From Catonia carolina (taxonomy: Eukaryota; Arthropoda; Insecta; Hemiptera; Achilidae): 64,000 bases of DNA. Under the pieces are notes generated by a model. That model did no database searches and was not told the DNA's origin. It was given only the letters and a program-made list of their open reading frames with translations. This document shows positions 54,493-64,000 of this stretch, in pieces. Numbering within the stretch: position 1 is the first letter of the stretch; each line of letters starts with the position of its first letter. A program made the position numbers and the translations under genes. The stretch covers positions 1,437,501 to 1,501,500 of the forward strand of contig JAQMRL010000011.1 of assembly GCA_035578175.1 (NCBI GenBank), written 5' to 3'.

Positions 54493-54858
54493 AAACGCTC
54501 GAATTGAGCACCAAATTCGTTCTCGATGTTTAACACATTAAGGAATAAATTTACTAAAATAGCTAACGAGAAATTAAGATGCTTGCAGAAAACAGAACAA
54601 GTTGGAGATAAACATTGTGCAATGCTTGTGGACAGGCAAACACATGATGATGACGAATTCATCAAGAAATGTTCTTCTAATAGAGTACGATTTTTTTGAT
54701 CGCATGAACCAGTAATAAAAATATATTAATAATTTTAATAGCTTTTGAAATATTAATATTTTTAAACCGGATTGTTTTATGCGAAGATTCCACTTTTAAG
54801 CGAAAACTTTACTTTGTATTCCGCCAGTGTTAAATTTTTGGCCCATTGGCATGTTTTC

Positions 54859-55011
54859 GCCGGCCCATTGGCATAGTAGTTGGTGCAACTGGCTTCTACG
54901 CCGGGGTCCCGGGTTCGATTCTCGGTCAGGTCTGGCATTTTTTCATCACTCATCTTCATCTGTTATTCTTCTCAACGTCTGCATTAGCAGCAATTGCAGG
55001 CTTGATAAAAG
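54859..55011 (+). mobile_element. SINE-B copy
   Basis: GCCGGCCCATTGGCATAGTA, CAACTGGCTTCTACGCCGG, box B GGGTTCGATTCTC, GTCAGGTCTGGCATTTTTTC, GTCTGCATTAGCAGCAATTG. GGCCCATTGGCAT also occurs 24 bases upstream (54838-54850), a partial duplication of the head. The usual CAGACGTAAAA end is replaced by CTTGATAAAAGG. Confidence 0.8.
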
Positions 55012-55569
55012 GTAAGGAATTGAAATATGAATTTTACACACTTATAGTTATCGGGTTTCTCTAGCTACTGACATTTTTTCAATTTAATCTGTAGGATCAT
55101 AACAAATAAATAACATAACAATTTTTCTAGTTTACCTAGAATCTAGGATACCTGAGCAATACATTAAAAATCGGCATATGTGCACGTACAAGATAATTAA
55201 CTGATAAAAATTTCAACGTGGTGAGTTTAACGATTTCTAAGTAAAATGTACGGGAAAATGCAAAAAAGGCACAAATAAAAAGCAAAATGTACAGAAAAAA
55301 GTAAATTTCCCATCAGCAGTTGATTATAAAGCTGAACCAACTACCGAGAATACAGTTATACAAATACAGTATTTAAAAAAACTTAAATTCCCTTTGCACT
55401 AAAACGAGAAGGTATAAAATTATGAAAAATATTCGTTCTTTATGATACAATAATTTTACTGGGTAGCCTGAACATGATAAAAACTTAATTATTGTTTCAT
55501 TAAAATGAATTTTTGACGTAATTTAATGTTTTTCTGGTAGATCTAAGTTTAAACTATTGAAAACATAAA
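55012..55569. other. No gene seen
   Basis: AT-rich filler. Confidence 0.35.
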
Positions 55570-56330
55570 AATCTGGTGTGAAACACACAACTTTCTCTTG
55601 CCAATGTAGATAATGAACAATATAATTTATGTTTAGCCATGAGTAAACAATCTAAAATGAAAAACATAGACTAGTTTTAATCATGAGTACCTAAATGACG
55701 TAAAATGACAATCAACTTCTGTACCACTTAAAAATACGGGAAATCACTAATTGACGCTAAACAAGCCTCTGTAGAAGAAAATGATTACCACAAAAGTTGA
55801 ATATTCTTTAATTTTCTATAACTTTAGCTATACATTTTCACCGTAAAATGGATACTAAGGCCGCAATCTGAAAAAACAATGTTTTACCAATTTTCATTAA
55901 GAAAAAACAGAAAATTACTAATTGTTACTAAATTAAGCGTTGTACAAAAATATGTTGCAATTAAAAGTTGTAGGTTTTTAAATGTTCTACAACTTTTATT
56001 ATATACATTTTTGCCTTAAAATACATATTAAGGCCGCTATCTTAATAAAAAACCCATTTTTTTCTTCGAGAGCACAAACCCCCCCCCCCCCAAGAATTTC
56101 AGCGGAGATGGTGTTTATCCAACTGTGTAGAGCATAAAAATTTCAGTAAATGAAGGGGTTTAAAATAAATCGTAGGAGCCGTTTTATAAAAAATTGCACG
56201 AATAAACTACTACTTCCGGTTGACCGATTTTAATTAAAACGTTCGTGTCGCGTCCTCTCGTTGTACTTAAGTTTCAAGGTTCAACTACGTACGACATTTC
56301 GTTCTTGAGATATTTTGTTCACAAAAAGTA
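55570..56330 (+). repeat. Repeat B, left arm of an inverted pair
   Basis: AATCTGGTGTGAAACACACA and ACTTTCTCTTGCC at the left end; internal unit twice (AAAATGGATACTAAGGCCGC, AAAATACATATTAAGGCCGC); a C13 run near 56080; AAGAATTTCAGCGGAGATGG; TACTTCCGGTTGACCGATTT; ends near GATATTTTGTTCACA. The right-terminal GGCAAGAGAAAGT is missing. Confidence 0.8.
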
Positions 56331-56430
56331 ACCGAAGATCAAAATCTTCAGGTCAAAACCATCATACAGTTCTCGTTAAATTAACAAAATGAATAATAAT
56401 TATTATAACTGTATCATGCCTATATCAATA

Positions 56431-57366
56431 CAGTAGGAAGGAAAGTATTGTTTTCATGTTGATTTTTCAAAATGGAGTTTTCACCGGATATACACCTCCT
56501 GAACCAAAAAATATGTTTTTAGCGACTGGTCCTGTGTGTGTGAACAAAATATCTTAAGAACAGAAGTTGAAAGTTGAAACTTCAGTTAGGTATTACCAGA
56601 GGACCCGACGTGAAAATTTACTACATTTTTAATGCTCTACATAATAGGGTAGGGGCCATGGCTGCTGAAATTTTTGGGGAGGCTGTGCTCTCGTAGAAAA
56701 AAATGGTTTTTTTACAATTTCGGCCTTAATATGCATTTTAACGCAAAAATGTATACAATAAAATCTATAGCCAATTTAAAAATATACAACTTTCATTTTA
56801 ACCATTTCTTTTTACAATGCTTAGTTTAGCGGTAATTAGTGATTTTCTATTTTTGTCATGAAAATTGTGAAAAAATGATTTTTTTAAAGATGTCGGCCAT
56901 AGTATGCGTTTTACGACAGGAGTGTATAATCAAATTTATAAAAAATTAAAAGATCTAAAACTTTTATTTAAGCACTTTTTTCTACAGAGCCAAGTTTAGC
57001 TTCAAAGAGTGATTTGCCGTATTATTAAGCCAAACTATGTCGGCCGCATAGACATAATTGGTAACGTGCTCGCCTCTCATCATGCGGTCTTGGGTACGAA
57101 TCCCATTCAGGCACGATATATTTTCATACGTTACAAAAAATCATTTCTCCTTCACCGTCTGCATTAGCAGTAATTGCATAACAATCGGACGTTAAATAAA
57201 AAAAAAGCCAAACTAAGGTTAGTTTTCATTTTGCATCATTCGCTCATAGGTTATGTTTTTGAGGTTAGTTTATTTACTTATGTCTAATGTTTTATTACTA
57301 ATGCTAGGTTATATTGTTCAGTATTTGCATTGACAGGGGAAAGTTGTGTGTGTTTTTTACACTAGA
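56431..57366 (-). repeat. Repeat B, right arm of an inverted pair, with SINE insertion
   Basis: Inverted relative to 55570-56330. It starts GGAAGGAAAGTATTGTTTTC and finishes with GGGGAAAGTTGTGTGTG ... TACACTAGA, the reverse complement of the family's left end. It contains the part missing from its partner (ATTTTTCAAAATGGAGTTTT). Interrupted by the SINE-B at 57038. Confidence 0.8.
57038..57204 (+). mobile_element. SINE-B, second subfamily, TSD of 10-11 bp
   Basis: TCGGCCGCATAGACATAATT head, GTAACGTGCTCGCCTCTCAT, box-B-like GGGTACGAATCC, CCTTCACCGTCTGCATTAGC, GGACGTTAAATAAAAA. AAGCCAAACTA stands at 57027-57037 and again ending at 57215 (57205-57215). Young relative to its repeat B host. Confidence 0.88.
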
Positions 57367-58078
57367 CATTTATTTTTAATCGGATAGTAGGCCTATAATT
57401 AGGAACTGCAAATTATTTACTAATTTACATTATTTTTAAACATGTTGTAAAACAATAATTGATATAGATAAAAAACCATATCTAAAAGAATACAGATAAA
57501 ATTGACCGCAAGTTGATAAGCTGATGATTAAATTATCATTAAAATATTAGCTACGCAATAGAGAAGTCTTTAGTCATACGGTTATGATAAACTTAAGGAA
57601 AACGCTATTTACTAGGTAATATGTGTTCATATTTCAAGTGGCTTGTCTTTTATAACAATCGGACTTTTATCTGATTATGAAAACGTCAGCAAAATGACCT
57701 ACTTTCTAAAAATGTGTAAAGTATAAACAAATCTGTCAAGCTGAATGGATCAAAAGGTAATAATATACAACTTAGGATAATGCATTAGATTTATATCATT
57801 TACTTTAGTAATATAAAGTAATCTGACAGGTAGTTATTGCAAAATTATGTGTACAAAATTACTAATTAGATCCATTATTTTCTTTTACTCCATCGATAGT
57901 CCCAGGCAAGAAAAGAGCTTATGAATTCGTGTGGTATACAAAAATTTAATTTTTACCGGAAATATATATTCAGGACTTTAAAAGAAAGTCCTTTGAATTA
58001 TTTTTATTTTTTGTTTTTAATTTGTATTACGTTACTGTACTACGAGCTGAAAAATTTCCGTATATAATATTATTATAT
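57367..58078. other. No gene seen
   Basis: AT-rich filler. Confidence 0.35.
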
Positions 58079-58339
58079 TTGTACTAATATTATAAAGACG
58101 ATACGTGTTTTTGTGCAGGCTAATTTCCAGAACTACTGAACGGATTTTCAATAAAATTTAACACTATAATTTGTAGGTAATTATTTATATTCACAGCAAC
58201 ATTTTCTTTCGAAATTTAAAAAATGAAAACCCTAAGAGCCCTAATCAAGATTTCCATAAATATGTGTGTGTGCACGCGCGCGCGCGCGCGTTTTTTACGT
58301 ACATGCGAGTACGTATTGCTGTTATAGGGGTTTGATGAA
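58079..58339 (+). mobile_element. Helitron 5' part
   Basis: GTACTAATATTATAAAGACG, TTTTTGTGCAGGCTAATTTC, CAGAACTACTGAACGGATTT, CAGCAACATTTTCTTTCGAA follow the Helitron at 31052 in order, down to GGGGTTTGATGAAGGGGT. The microsatellite is (TG)4 plus (CG)n here. The 3' end is missing; the sequence switches abruptly to SINE-A. Confidence 0.75.
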
Positions 58340-58416
58340 GGGGTAAACCACCTCACTCTTCGTTTTACTTAGTAAAGTCTCTTGAGGTTCAAACCAGCCT
58401 TTCGGCTGATATGACC
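58340..58416 (+). mobile_element. SINE-A tail fragment
   Basis: AAACCACCTCACTCTTCGTT, TTACTTAGTAAAGTCTCTTG, GGTTCAAACCAGCCTTTCGG and CTGATATGACC. It is fused to the Helitron piece and cut on the right by the next element. Confidence 0.75.
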
Positions 58417-58420
58417 TTAT

Positions 58421-59073
58421 CCCTTACAGGGCCAGCGTCCTAATATTAGGACGACAAGATTTAGACTAAAAAATGCCAGCATTCTATTATTAGGACGTCA
58501 GCAGTTTACCAAAAAATTCCGGCGTCGTCCTTTTGTACGTTGACTAAAAATTCATAGAATTTTTATTTTTTACTCAATTTTTAAAAACAACGTATGAAAA
58601 TAATCAGAAAAAATTTAGATTGAAAAAATACATGTAACGTTTTTTATGAATGTAATTGATTAATATTGATTAAGAAAACTAAAAATTGGATTTTTAAAAC
58701 TTTTATCGCAGTATTTTTAGTTTTTACTAAACATGAATGATTTTTTTGTAATTTTTGCATAATTAAAGTGTTGCATTATAAAGTGATATAAGTGAAATTG
58801 AGTAACATAATTTTTTAGGGTGATTTTCTTTTTAATTAAAAAGTAAATTTCCACAAGAAATGACTAGACTACTAGTACGTATCATTTTATTTTTAAATTG
58901 TAAGAAATATGTTCCAAGTTGAATATCATAAAAAATCAATTCATTATGAACAAACAAAAAAGATACCTTGAAAAATGGTCATGTTATGGAAAGATAAAAT
59001 GCTACTAATTGCAAAAAAGTAGGCTGGCATTTTTGCAGTATGAACTCACAATATTCTCCTGGCACTGTAAAAG
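58421..59073. mobile_element. piggyBac-like non-autonomous element
   Basis: TTAT (58417-58420) left and TTAA (59074-59077) right, presumably once both TTAA. Ends are inverted: CCCTTACAGGGCCAG left, CTTTTACAGTGCCAG right (reverse complement). Subterminal TATTAGGACG occurs twice near the left end. No transposase. Confidence 0.55.
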
Positions 59074-59616
59074 TTAACTAGATGAGTTATTAAAAGCAAA
59101 CAAAATATTTTACAACCCTCAGCCTCACTTGGAGCTTCGAAGGCATCAAGTTCTACTTAAAAGTGTTGCATTACAAAAAAGCGAATACATTCGCTTTTTT
59201 TTTCATTGTATCATTCTATTTTTTAGTTATTATTTCTCTGTTTAAATTGAACTTAACTAATTTTTCATTATGTATTTATATAATGTATCATGTGTATAAT
59301 ATAATATTATTATAATGTAACGTGGTCGCTAATGACCTCGTAGTCGATGCGACCTTAAATAAATATATATAAAAAAAAAAAATATTTTACAGGTAATTTT
59401 TGTTTATATTTTCACATAGCCTACAGTATTTTCAATATAAAAATTTACAAACCCCTACTGTACTGTAGTTAGTTCTACATAATTAATAATTGCATTTATT
59501 TGTAAAAGAAAACTTTTTCGGGGGCAATTGCCCTCAATGCCCCTCTCTAGATCCGTCCGTGGTTGCTTGTTATCTGGAACCATTGCGCAGAACTCTTACT
59601 AAACCAGTCCCCCAAA
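59074..59616. other. No gene; SINE-C tail and a possible TE end
   Basis: 59321-59376 is a SINE-C 3' end (GTGGTCGCTAATGACC ... GCGACCTTAAATAAATAT plus A run). 59518-59560 (GGGGGCAATTGCCC, GCCCCTCTCTAGATCC) looks like the tip of another element. The last 50 bases are less AT-rich and precede the possible exon. Confidence 0.4.
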
Positions 59617-59661
59617 ATGGCGACATTGCTGATGCAATATAGCTGGAGTCCGTACGTCCAG
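59617..59661 (+). CDS. Possible first coding exon of an unidentified gene
   Basis: ATG at 59617 in a strong context (CCAAAATGGCG) opens 15 codons reading MATLLMQYSWSPYVQ, ending exactly in phase 0 at CAG|GTAGGT, a good splice donor (GT at 59662-59663). The local base composition is less AT-rich than its surroundings and the segment belongs to no repeat family seen here. I do not recognise the peptide and cannot find a second exon downstream, so this rests on start and donor signals alone. Confidence 0.3.
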
Positions 59662-60584
59662 GTAGGTAGACTATTTGTTTCCAAGAGGTAATTTTAATTG
59701 TTTGCTAGCACCCAGTAAATTTGAGAAATTTTGTGATTTGTTTTCTTTGATTTCAAGGTGAGGCGTTTGCGAAGATATAATCTGCGATAATTGAAGGAGT
59801 CTGTTTGAGGTAGCGGAATGTTGTTTATTAAAACTGGAAAGAAAATTTTTTTCTTAGTGTAAATTTTTTACAATAAAATATTTTTAATTTCCGTATGTTA
59901 TCTTAAGTGGTTTTAGTTTTGAGAGGTTGGATATTTTAGTGTTACTATATTTGTATACTGTAATATATTTAAAAATAACTTGTCCGTTATTTCAATGCTA
60001 TTCAATTTAGGACGTAATTTACTTTAACAGTAATATAAAATGTTGCGTAAAAGTTCACAATGATTCATACTATTATTCAGTAATAATTATATTTAGAAAT
60101 ACATAAATCACGTTAATTTCTATTATTATATTGACAACACGCAAAGATATCAGTAGTGTTTATTCTTGAACACGAAAAGTAGGTTCTAATTAAGGCAAGA
60201 AGAGGAATATCTATAAGTGTAATCTAATTTTATTTTATAAAACAATACTTCTACTTCACATTAATCTTATATTCATAGATTATTAGATGTTTACAAACAT
60301 ATATAGAATTACCTAAATGTAATTATGTACACTTAGGCTATTGTCATTATAAATTAAACAACACCTAAAATTTAATGAGGACAAACTAAGATAGGCCTAT
60401 CTTAATTATTATTTTTGACTAATTTATAAGTTTTATTTGATGATTTTTATTAACTAATTTTAATTAGTTTGATAACTTCGATTTAGAATTGTGATAATTA
60501 GGCCTAACCTGTTTTCTATTTTAATACTTCCTCAGTGCTTATTATTAATGTAATTTTGTAGGTACCATCCCTTAAGCATGTAGA
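59662..60584. other. No gene seen; would be intron if the exon is real
   Basis: AT-rich with several TAGGCCTA palindromes (near 60392 and 60499). No convincing next exon. Confidence 0.35.
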
Positions 60585-61300
60585 AAAGTCTGGAGTGAAA
60601 AAGTTACACTACTTTCTCTTGCCAATGTAGATAATGACTAATTGTTGTTTAGGTCGACAGTCGAAAGGCCGGTTTGAACCTGTAAAGGTTTACTAAGTAA
60701 AACGAGGAGTCAGGTGGTTAACCAGGCCTTCCTCACTGAGTTGAAAAATATGCTTATTACTATGCCAGGTCCTCTGAAAAGCACATATTTTTTACGCTGC
60801 AAATGACACCTTCACTTCATTAACCACAGGGTCTGGCTGTATAATGAAATTCATTACTTTCAGAGAAGATAACTCTGATTAGTGTTTTTTACACCTCTAT
60901 ATCTTCTATTCTTAAATGATTCAGTCATTTAGTTGGCTGACCATTTGGTAAGAAACAGAACTATTCTTTTTTAGCCCTACAACTAACAGATTGAGTGCAC
61001 ATAATTTAACACTCCATCTGTATGTTATGGGCTGATAATGAACAATGTAACCTACGTTTAATCATGAGTAAATAATGTAAAATGAGAAACATAACCTAAT
61101 TTTAAACATGAGTAAATGACGCTAAATGAAAATAAACCTATAGAACTTAAAAATACCAAAAACCAGTAATTTTGTACCTTTAATTGTAACTTTAAATAAA
61201 AATTGTAGGTTTCTTAATTTTCTATAATAACTTTGATTATGTACACTTTTGTTGTAAAATGCATACTAAAGCCGCAACCTTAAAAGATACTTACATAATA
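60585..61300 (+). repeat. Repeat B, left half, split by SINE-A
   Basis: GTCTGGAGTGAAAAAGTTAC and ACTTTCTCTTGCCAATGTAG, then SINE-A, then GATAATGAACAATGTAACCT through GTAAAATGCATACTAAAGCC and GCAACCTTAAAAG. The right half is absent. Confidence 0.75.
60638..61033 (-). mobile_element. SINE-A, full length, 8-bp TSD, in repeat B
   Basis: Tail TTGTTGTTTAGGTCGACAGT (plus strand), head CATCTGTATGTTATGGGC. GATAATGA at 60630-60637 and 61034-61041; the other repeat B copies show the uninterrupted sequence GATAATGAACAATAT. Confidence 0.92.
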
Positions 61301-61435
61301 ATTAATATTTTCCTCAAAAATTTTCTGTGGTTTGCTATTGTAACTTTTAAATTTCTTTTAATGAAAAATAAAATGTAATTTCTGTGTAAAATGATAACAT
61401 ATAAGTTTCTGTTTAAAGACAATGACGAACTATTT

Positions 61436-61868
61436 TGCCCGTAACAGGCAGGTGGAGTGTTAAATTATTTGCACTCGATCTGATAGTTTCAGGGCTACAA
61501 AAGATAGTTCTGTTTCTTATCACATGGTCAGCCAATTTATACGATATAGTATAAATAGTATAATATAGTATAGTATAATATAATACGACTGAAGTATTTA
61601 AAACAGAAGAGTTAGAGGTGTAAAAGACACTAATCAGAGTTATCTTCTCTGAGAAATGAATTTCATTACACAGCCAGACCCTACGTTAAAAATATGAAGA
61701 TGTCATTTGTAGGGTGAAAGGTAGATGCTTTACAGAGCGCTGGGTATACTGATAAGCATACTTTTCCACTCAGAGAGGAAGAAATGGTAAACCACCTTAC
61801 TCCTCGTTTACCTAGTAACGCATCTAGGCTCAAACCAACTTTTCAGCTGATGACCTAAACAACAACAT
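61436..61868 (+). mobile_element. SINE-A with internal TATAGTA expansion
   Basis: Head TTGCCCGTAACAGGCAGG, tail GATGACCTAAACAACAACA. Longer than usual because ATAGTATAATA-type units were inserted or expanded at about 61548-61590. Confidence 0.85.
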
Positions 61869-62033
61869 TGTGTTTATGGGTAGGTAGGTGTGGGACAATG
61901 TAAGACTTCCTATTTTTATCTGGATTCGTGTTACTTTTTAATTTTTAACGTAACTTTTCCCGTTATCCTATCATTATGTTCATTACCCTTATAACTTTTT
62001 TATTATTTTATTTTTTCAGACTGTTTTGCAAAG

Positions 62034-62112
62034 TACTGCTAATGCAGTCGATGAAAGGTGACAGATGAAAATCAGTGATGAATTACTGCTAGACCTAACC
62101 GGGAATCGATAC
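62034..62112 (-). mobile_element. SINE-B fragment
   Basis: CTGCTAATGCAGTCGATGA, GTGATGAATTACTGCTAGAC, CTAACCGGGAATCGATACC are the reverse complement of the SINE-B body and box B. Confidence 0.5.
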
Positions 62113-62394
62113 CGGAAGTTGGAAATTCCGAAGTATCTTTCTGTAACTTTATTTAATTAGAAGTAAGGTGCTAAAAAATGTTGCTCTCCTCTCCGTAAAG
62201 TCATTCTAATACGATTTTGTAAGATAACGTAATGTGATTGTAAGCAATTACAATATTTGTTATAAATTAGTTGTTTATTACGTACATAAAATATTTTTTA
62301 AATCCTTTGTTTAATATTACTTTTGGCTAGCAGCAATTTAAACCCCAACTTTGCTTTTGTTAGTTTTAAATCCAGTTATTTTGAATATTAATGA

Positions 62395-62525
62395 TATGGA
62401 AGATGATAAAGATGGGTAGATGTAGCTACATGAGAAATGAAAATACAACATCTGGACGGCAATTGAACCAAAAACTTCTCGGATAAAAGCTAATTGTTCT
62501 GACCACTATACCAAAGAGTCAACCG
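62395..62525 (-). mobile_element. SINE-E, single tRNA-derived copy
   Basis: Minus strand: GACTCTTTGGTATAGTGGTC (box A region), AGAAGTTTTTGGTTCAATTG (box B region), CATCTGGATGTTGT-like body and CTACCCATCTTTATCATC. Related to SINE-B in layout but not closely in sequence. Confidence 0.45.
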
Positions 62526-62618
62526 TTTTATTCGTGTGCTGTAACCAATTATTTATATTAGTATAAATCTAGATCCGAAACTTAGTACTATAAAATCTAT
62601 TGGGATTCATACAGTTCT

Positions 62619-62982
62619 GCGCCCATAACGGGCAGATGTTATATTAATTGCACTCGATCTTCTAGTTCCAAAGTTACAAAAAATAGTTCTGTTTTTATCA
62701 CATAGTCAGCCTATTATATGACTGAACAGACGAGGTAGAGGTGTAAAAGACGCTAATCAGAGTTATCTCCTCTGAGAGTAATGAATTTTACTATACAGCC
62801 AGACCCTGTTAAGAATTAAGTGAAGTTGTCATTTGCAGGGTGGAAAGTAGGTGCTTTTTGGAGGGCTTGGCATGCTGATAAGCAAACTCTTTCAACTCAG
62901 TGAGGTAAGCAATAGTAAACCACCTTACTCCTGGTTTTAGAGGTTTACACCAGCTTTTCGGCTGTTGACCTAAACAACAACA
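62619..62982 (+). mobile_element. SINE-A, probable 8-bp TSD
   Basis: GCGCCCATAACGGGCAGATG to GACCTAAACAACAACA. ACAGTTCT (62611-62618) and ACAGTTTT (62983-62990) flank it. A deletion near the tail removed the ACTTAGTAAAACCTCT block. Confidence 0.85.
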
Positions 62983-62999
62983 ACAGTTTTTTCATAATC

Positions 63000-63545
63000 T
63001 TTTAAGTAGGTATAGCCTTCATAAACAAACATCTTCTAGTTCTTTTGCCTTTCACGGATTAGGCATCTCTTACAGTTCCGAACCTCTCAAATCTCCCCAT
63101 CTTAATCTCCGTCGTTCTCTCTTTCCCTCCGGTTTATAGCCTAGTGTTTGCTTAGGTATACTTTCCTCCCTCATTCTGTTCGCATGCACTGAATTCTGTT
63201 CTGAGATACTTTGTCGTTTATACAGAAGATTCTGAGTTCTTTCCTTATCTCGGTATTCCTGTAACGATCTCCTCTGCTACACCCATACGTATGTCGAAGA
63301 AATTTCATTTCAGATTCTTGCAATCTACTCTCCTCTCGGTTTGATAGCACCCAAGTTTCACTACCATAGAGTAAGGTCGGAACTGCTATTGTTTTATAAA
63401 ATCTCAACCTCGTGTTTTTGCTGGTGCTATTTTTTAAGGTTCGGTGAATAGTTCCGCATATTTTCTGAAATCGGTGTATCTTATTGTAAGCATCTTTATC
63501 CTGTTGGTATGTAATGTTGCAACCAAGATACTGAAAGTGGGATAA
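63000..63545 (-). pseudogene. LINE ORF2 thumb and C-terminus
   Basis: The minus strand from 63545 reads SHFQYLGCNITYQQDKDAYN, KIHRFQKICGTIHRTLKNS, TSKNTRLRFYKTIAVPTLLY, GSETWVLSNREESRLQESEM, KFLRHTYGCSRGDRYRNTEI and RKELRIFCINDKVSQNRIQC before a stop at about 63171; shifted frames continue MREESIPKQTLGYKPEG and LRWGDLRG. The best-kept copy of the family also at 24680, 32421 and 39420, and the reference showing where 39864-40794 was inserted. The catalytic RT motifs lie upstream and are not present. Confidence 0.85.
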
Positions 63546-63650
63546 TCATTGATCAAAGTAATAAGAATTCTTGATGAAAATAAAAAAAGGAAAATGTACC
63601 GTACATCAAAGAGAATCGAATCAATGGCTTAGTTGTTTGCTTGATTGATT

Positions 63651-64000
63651 ATTGTTGTTAAGATCGTCAGCAGAAAGGCTGGTTAGAACCTCTAGAGGTT
63701 AACTAAGTAAAACGAGGAATGAGGTGGTTTACAATTGCCTTCCTCAATGAGTATAAAAGTATGCTTATCAGCATGCCAGGACCTCTGAAAAGCATCTACT
63801 TTCCACCCTGCAAATGACACCTTCACTTCATTCACAGGGTCTGGCTGTATAATGGTATTCATTACTCACAGAGGAGATAACTCTGACTAGTGTCTTTTAC
63901 ACCTCTACCTCTTCTGTTTTTATGTTTCAGTCATATAATTGGCTGACCATCTGATAAGAAACAGAATTATTTTTTGTAGCCCTGGAACTAGCAGATCGAG
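63651..64000 (-). mobile_element. SINE-A, runs off the window
   Basis: Starts at the tail (ATTGTTGTTAAGATCGTCAG on the plus strand) and reaches GGAACTAGCAGATCGAG at the last base, so about 40 bases of the head lie outside. Confidence 0.85.

Overview
The window reads as a eukaryotic, AT-rich, repeat-dominated nuclear sequence with no bacterial gene organisation (no operons, no ribosome binding sites). The mobile-element mix is arthropod-like: R1/Jockey-type LINEs, mariner/Tc1, pogo/Tigger, piggyBac-like, hAT and Helitron pieces, and several tRNA-derived SINE families. An insect with a TE-rich genome is the best reading; a hemipteran is plausible, but no marker gene settles the order.

The only genes I consider functional with high confidence are eight serine tRNA genes between 2.9 and 15.1 kb. 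Seven are identical 82-nt tRNA-Ser(AGA) genes and one is tRNA-Ser(CGA), differing at three positions. They lie on both strands (+,+,+,+,-,+,-,+), and six share an 11-base 5' flank ending at the mature 5' end, so the cluster grew by duplication and has been kept homogeneous. A 5'-truncated R1-like LINE with an intact 500-codon reading frame and a 14-bp target duplication sits between the sixth and seventh gene.

From about 15 kb to the end I see almost only transposable elements and AT-rich filler. The most abundant is an approximately 385-bp retroposon (here SINE-A, 23 copies in either orientation, several with 7-11 bp target duplications). Next is an unclassified repeat of about 0.8-1.2 kb (here repeat B, 10 copies or fragments) with short inverted terminal motifs, then four tRNA-derived SINE families (SINE-B, C, D and a single SINE-E). 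DNA elements include an 877-bp hAT with palindromic 8-bp target duplication, a 954-bp Tc1/mariner relative with transposase remnant, a 776-bp element with about 190-bp terminal inverted repeats, three pogo/Tigger-like elements, two piggyBac-like MITEs, a 745-bp Helitron carrying a long (TG)n tract, and a 931-bp element inside a LINE.

Many insertions are nested (hAT in SINE-A, SINE-A in B, Helitron in B, Tc1 in SINE-A, LINE in SINE-A, mariner in Tigger inside an outer inverted repeat), which gives a readable relative chronology. One small non-repeat feature, a possible first coding exon at 59617-59661 with a good start context and splice donor, is the only hint of an ordinary protein-coding gene. 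I found no CRISPR array, no phage, no biosynthetic cluster, and nothing I could defend as a new biochemical system.
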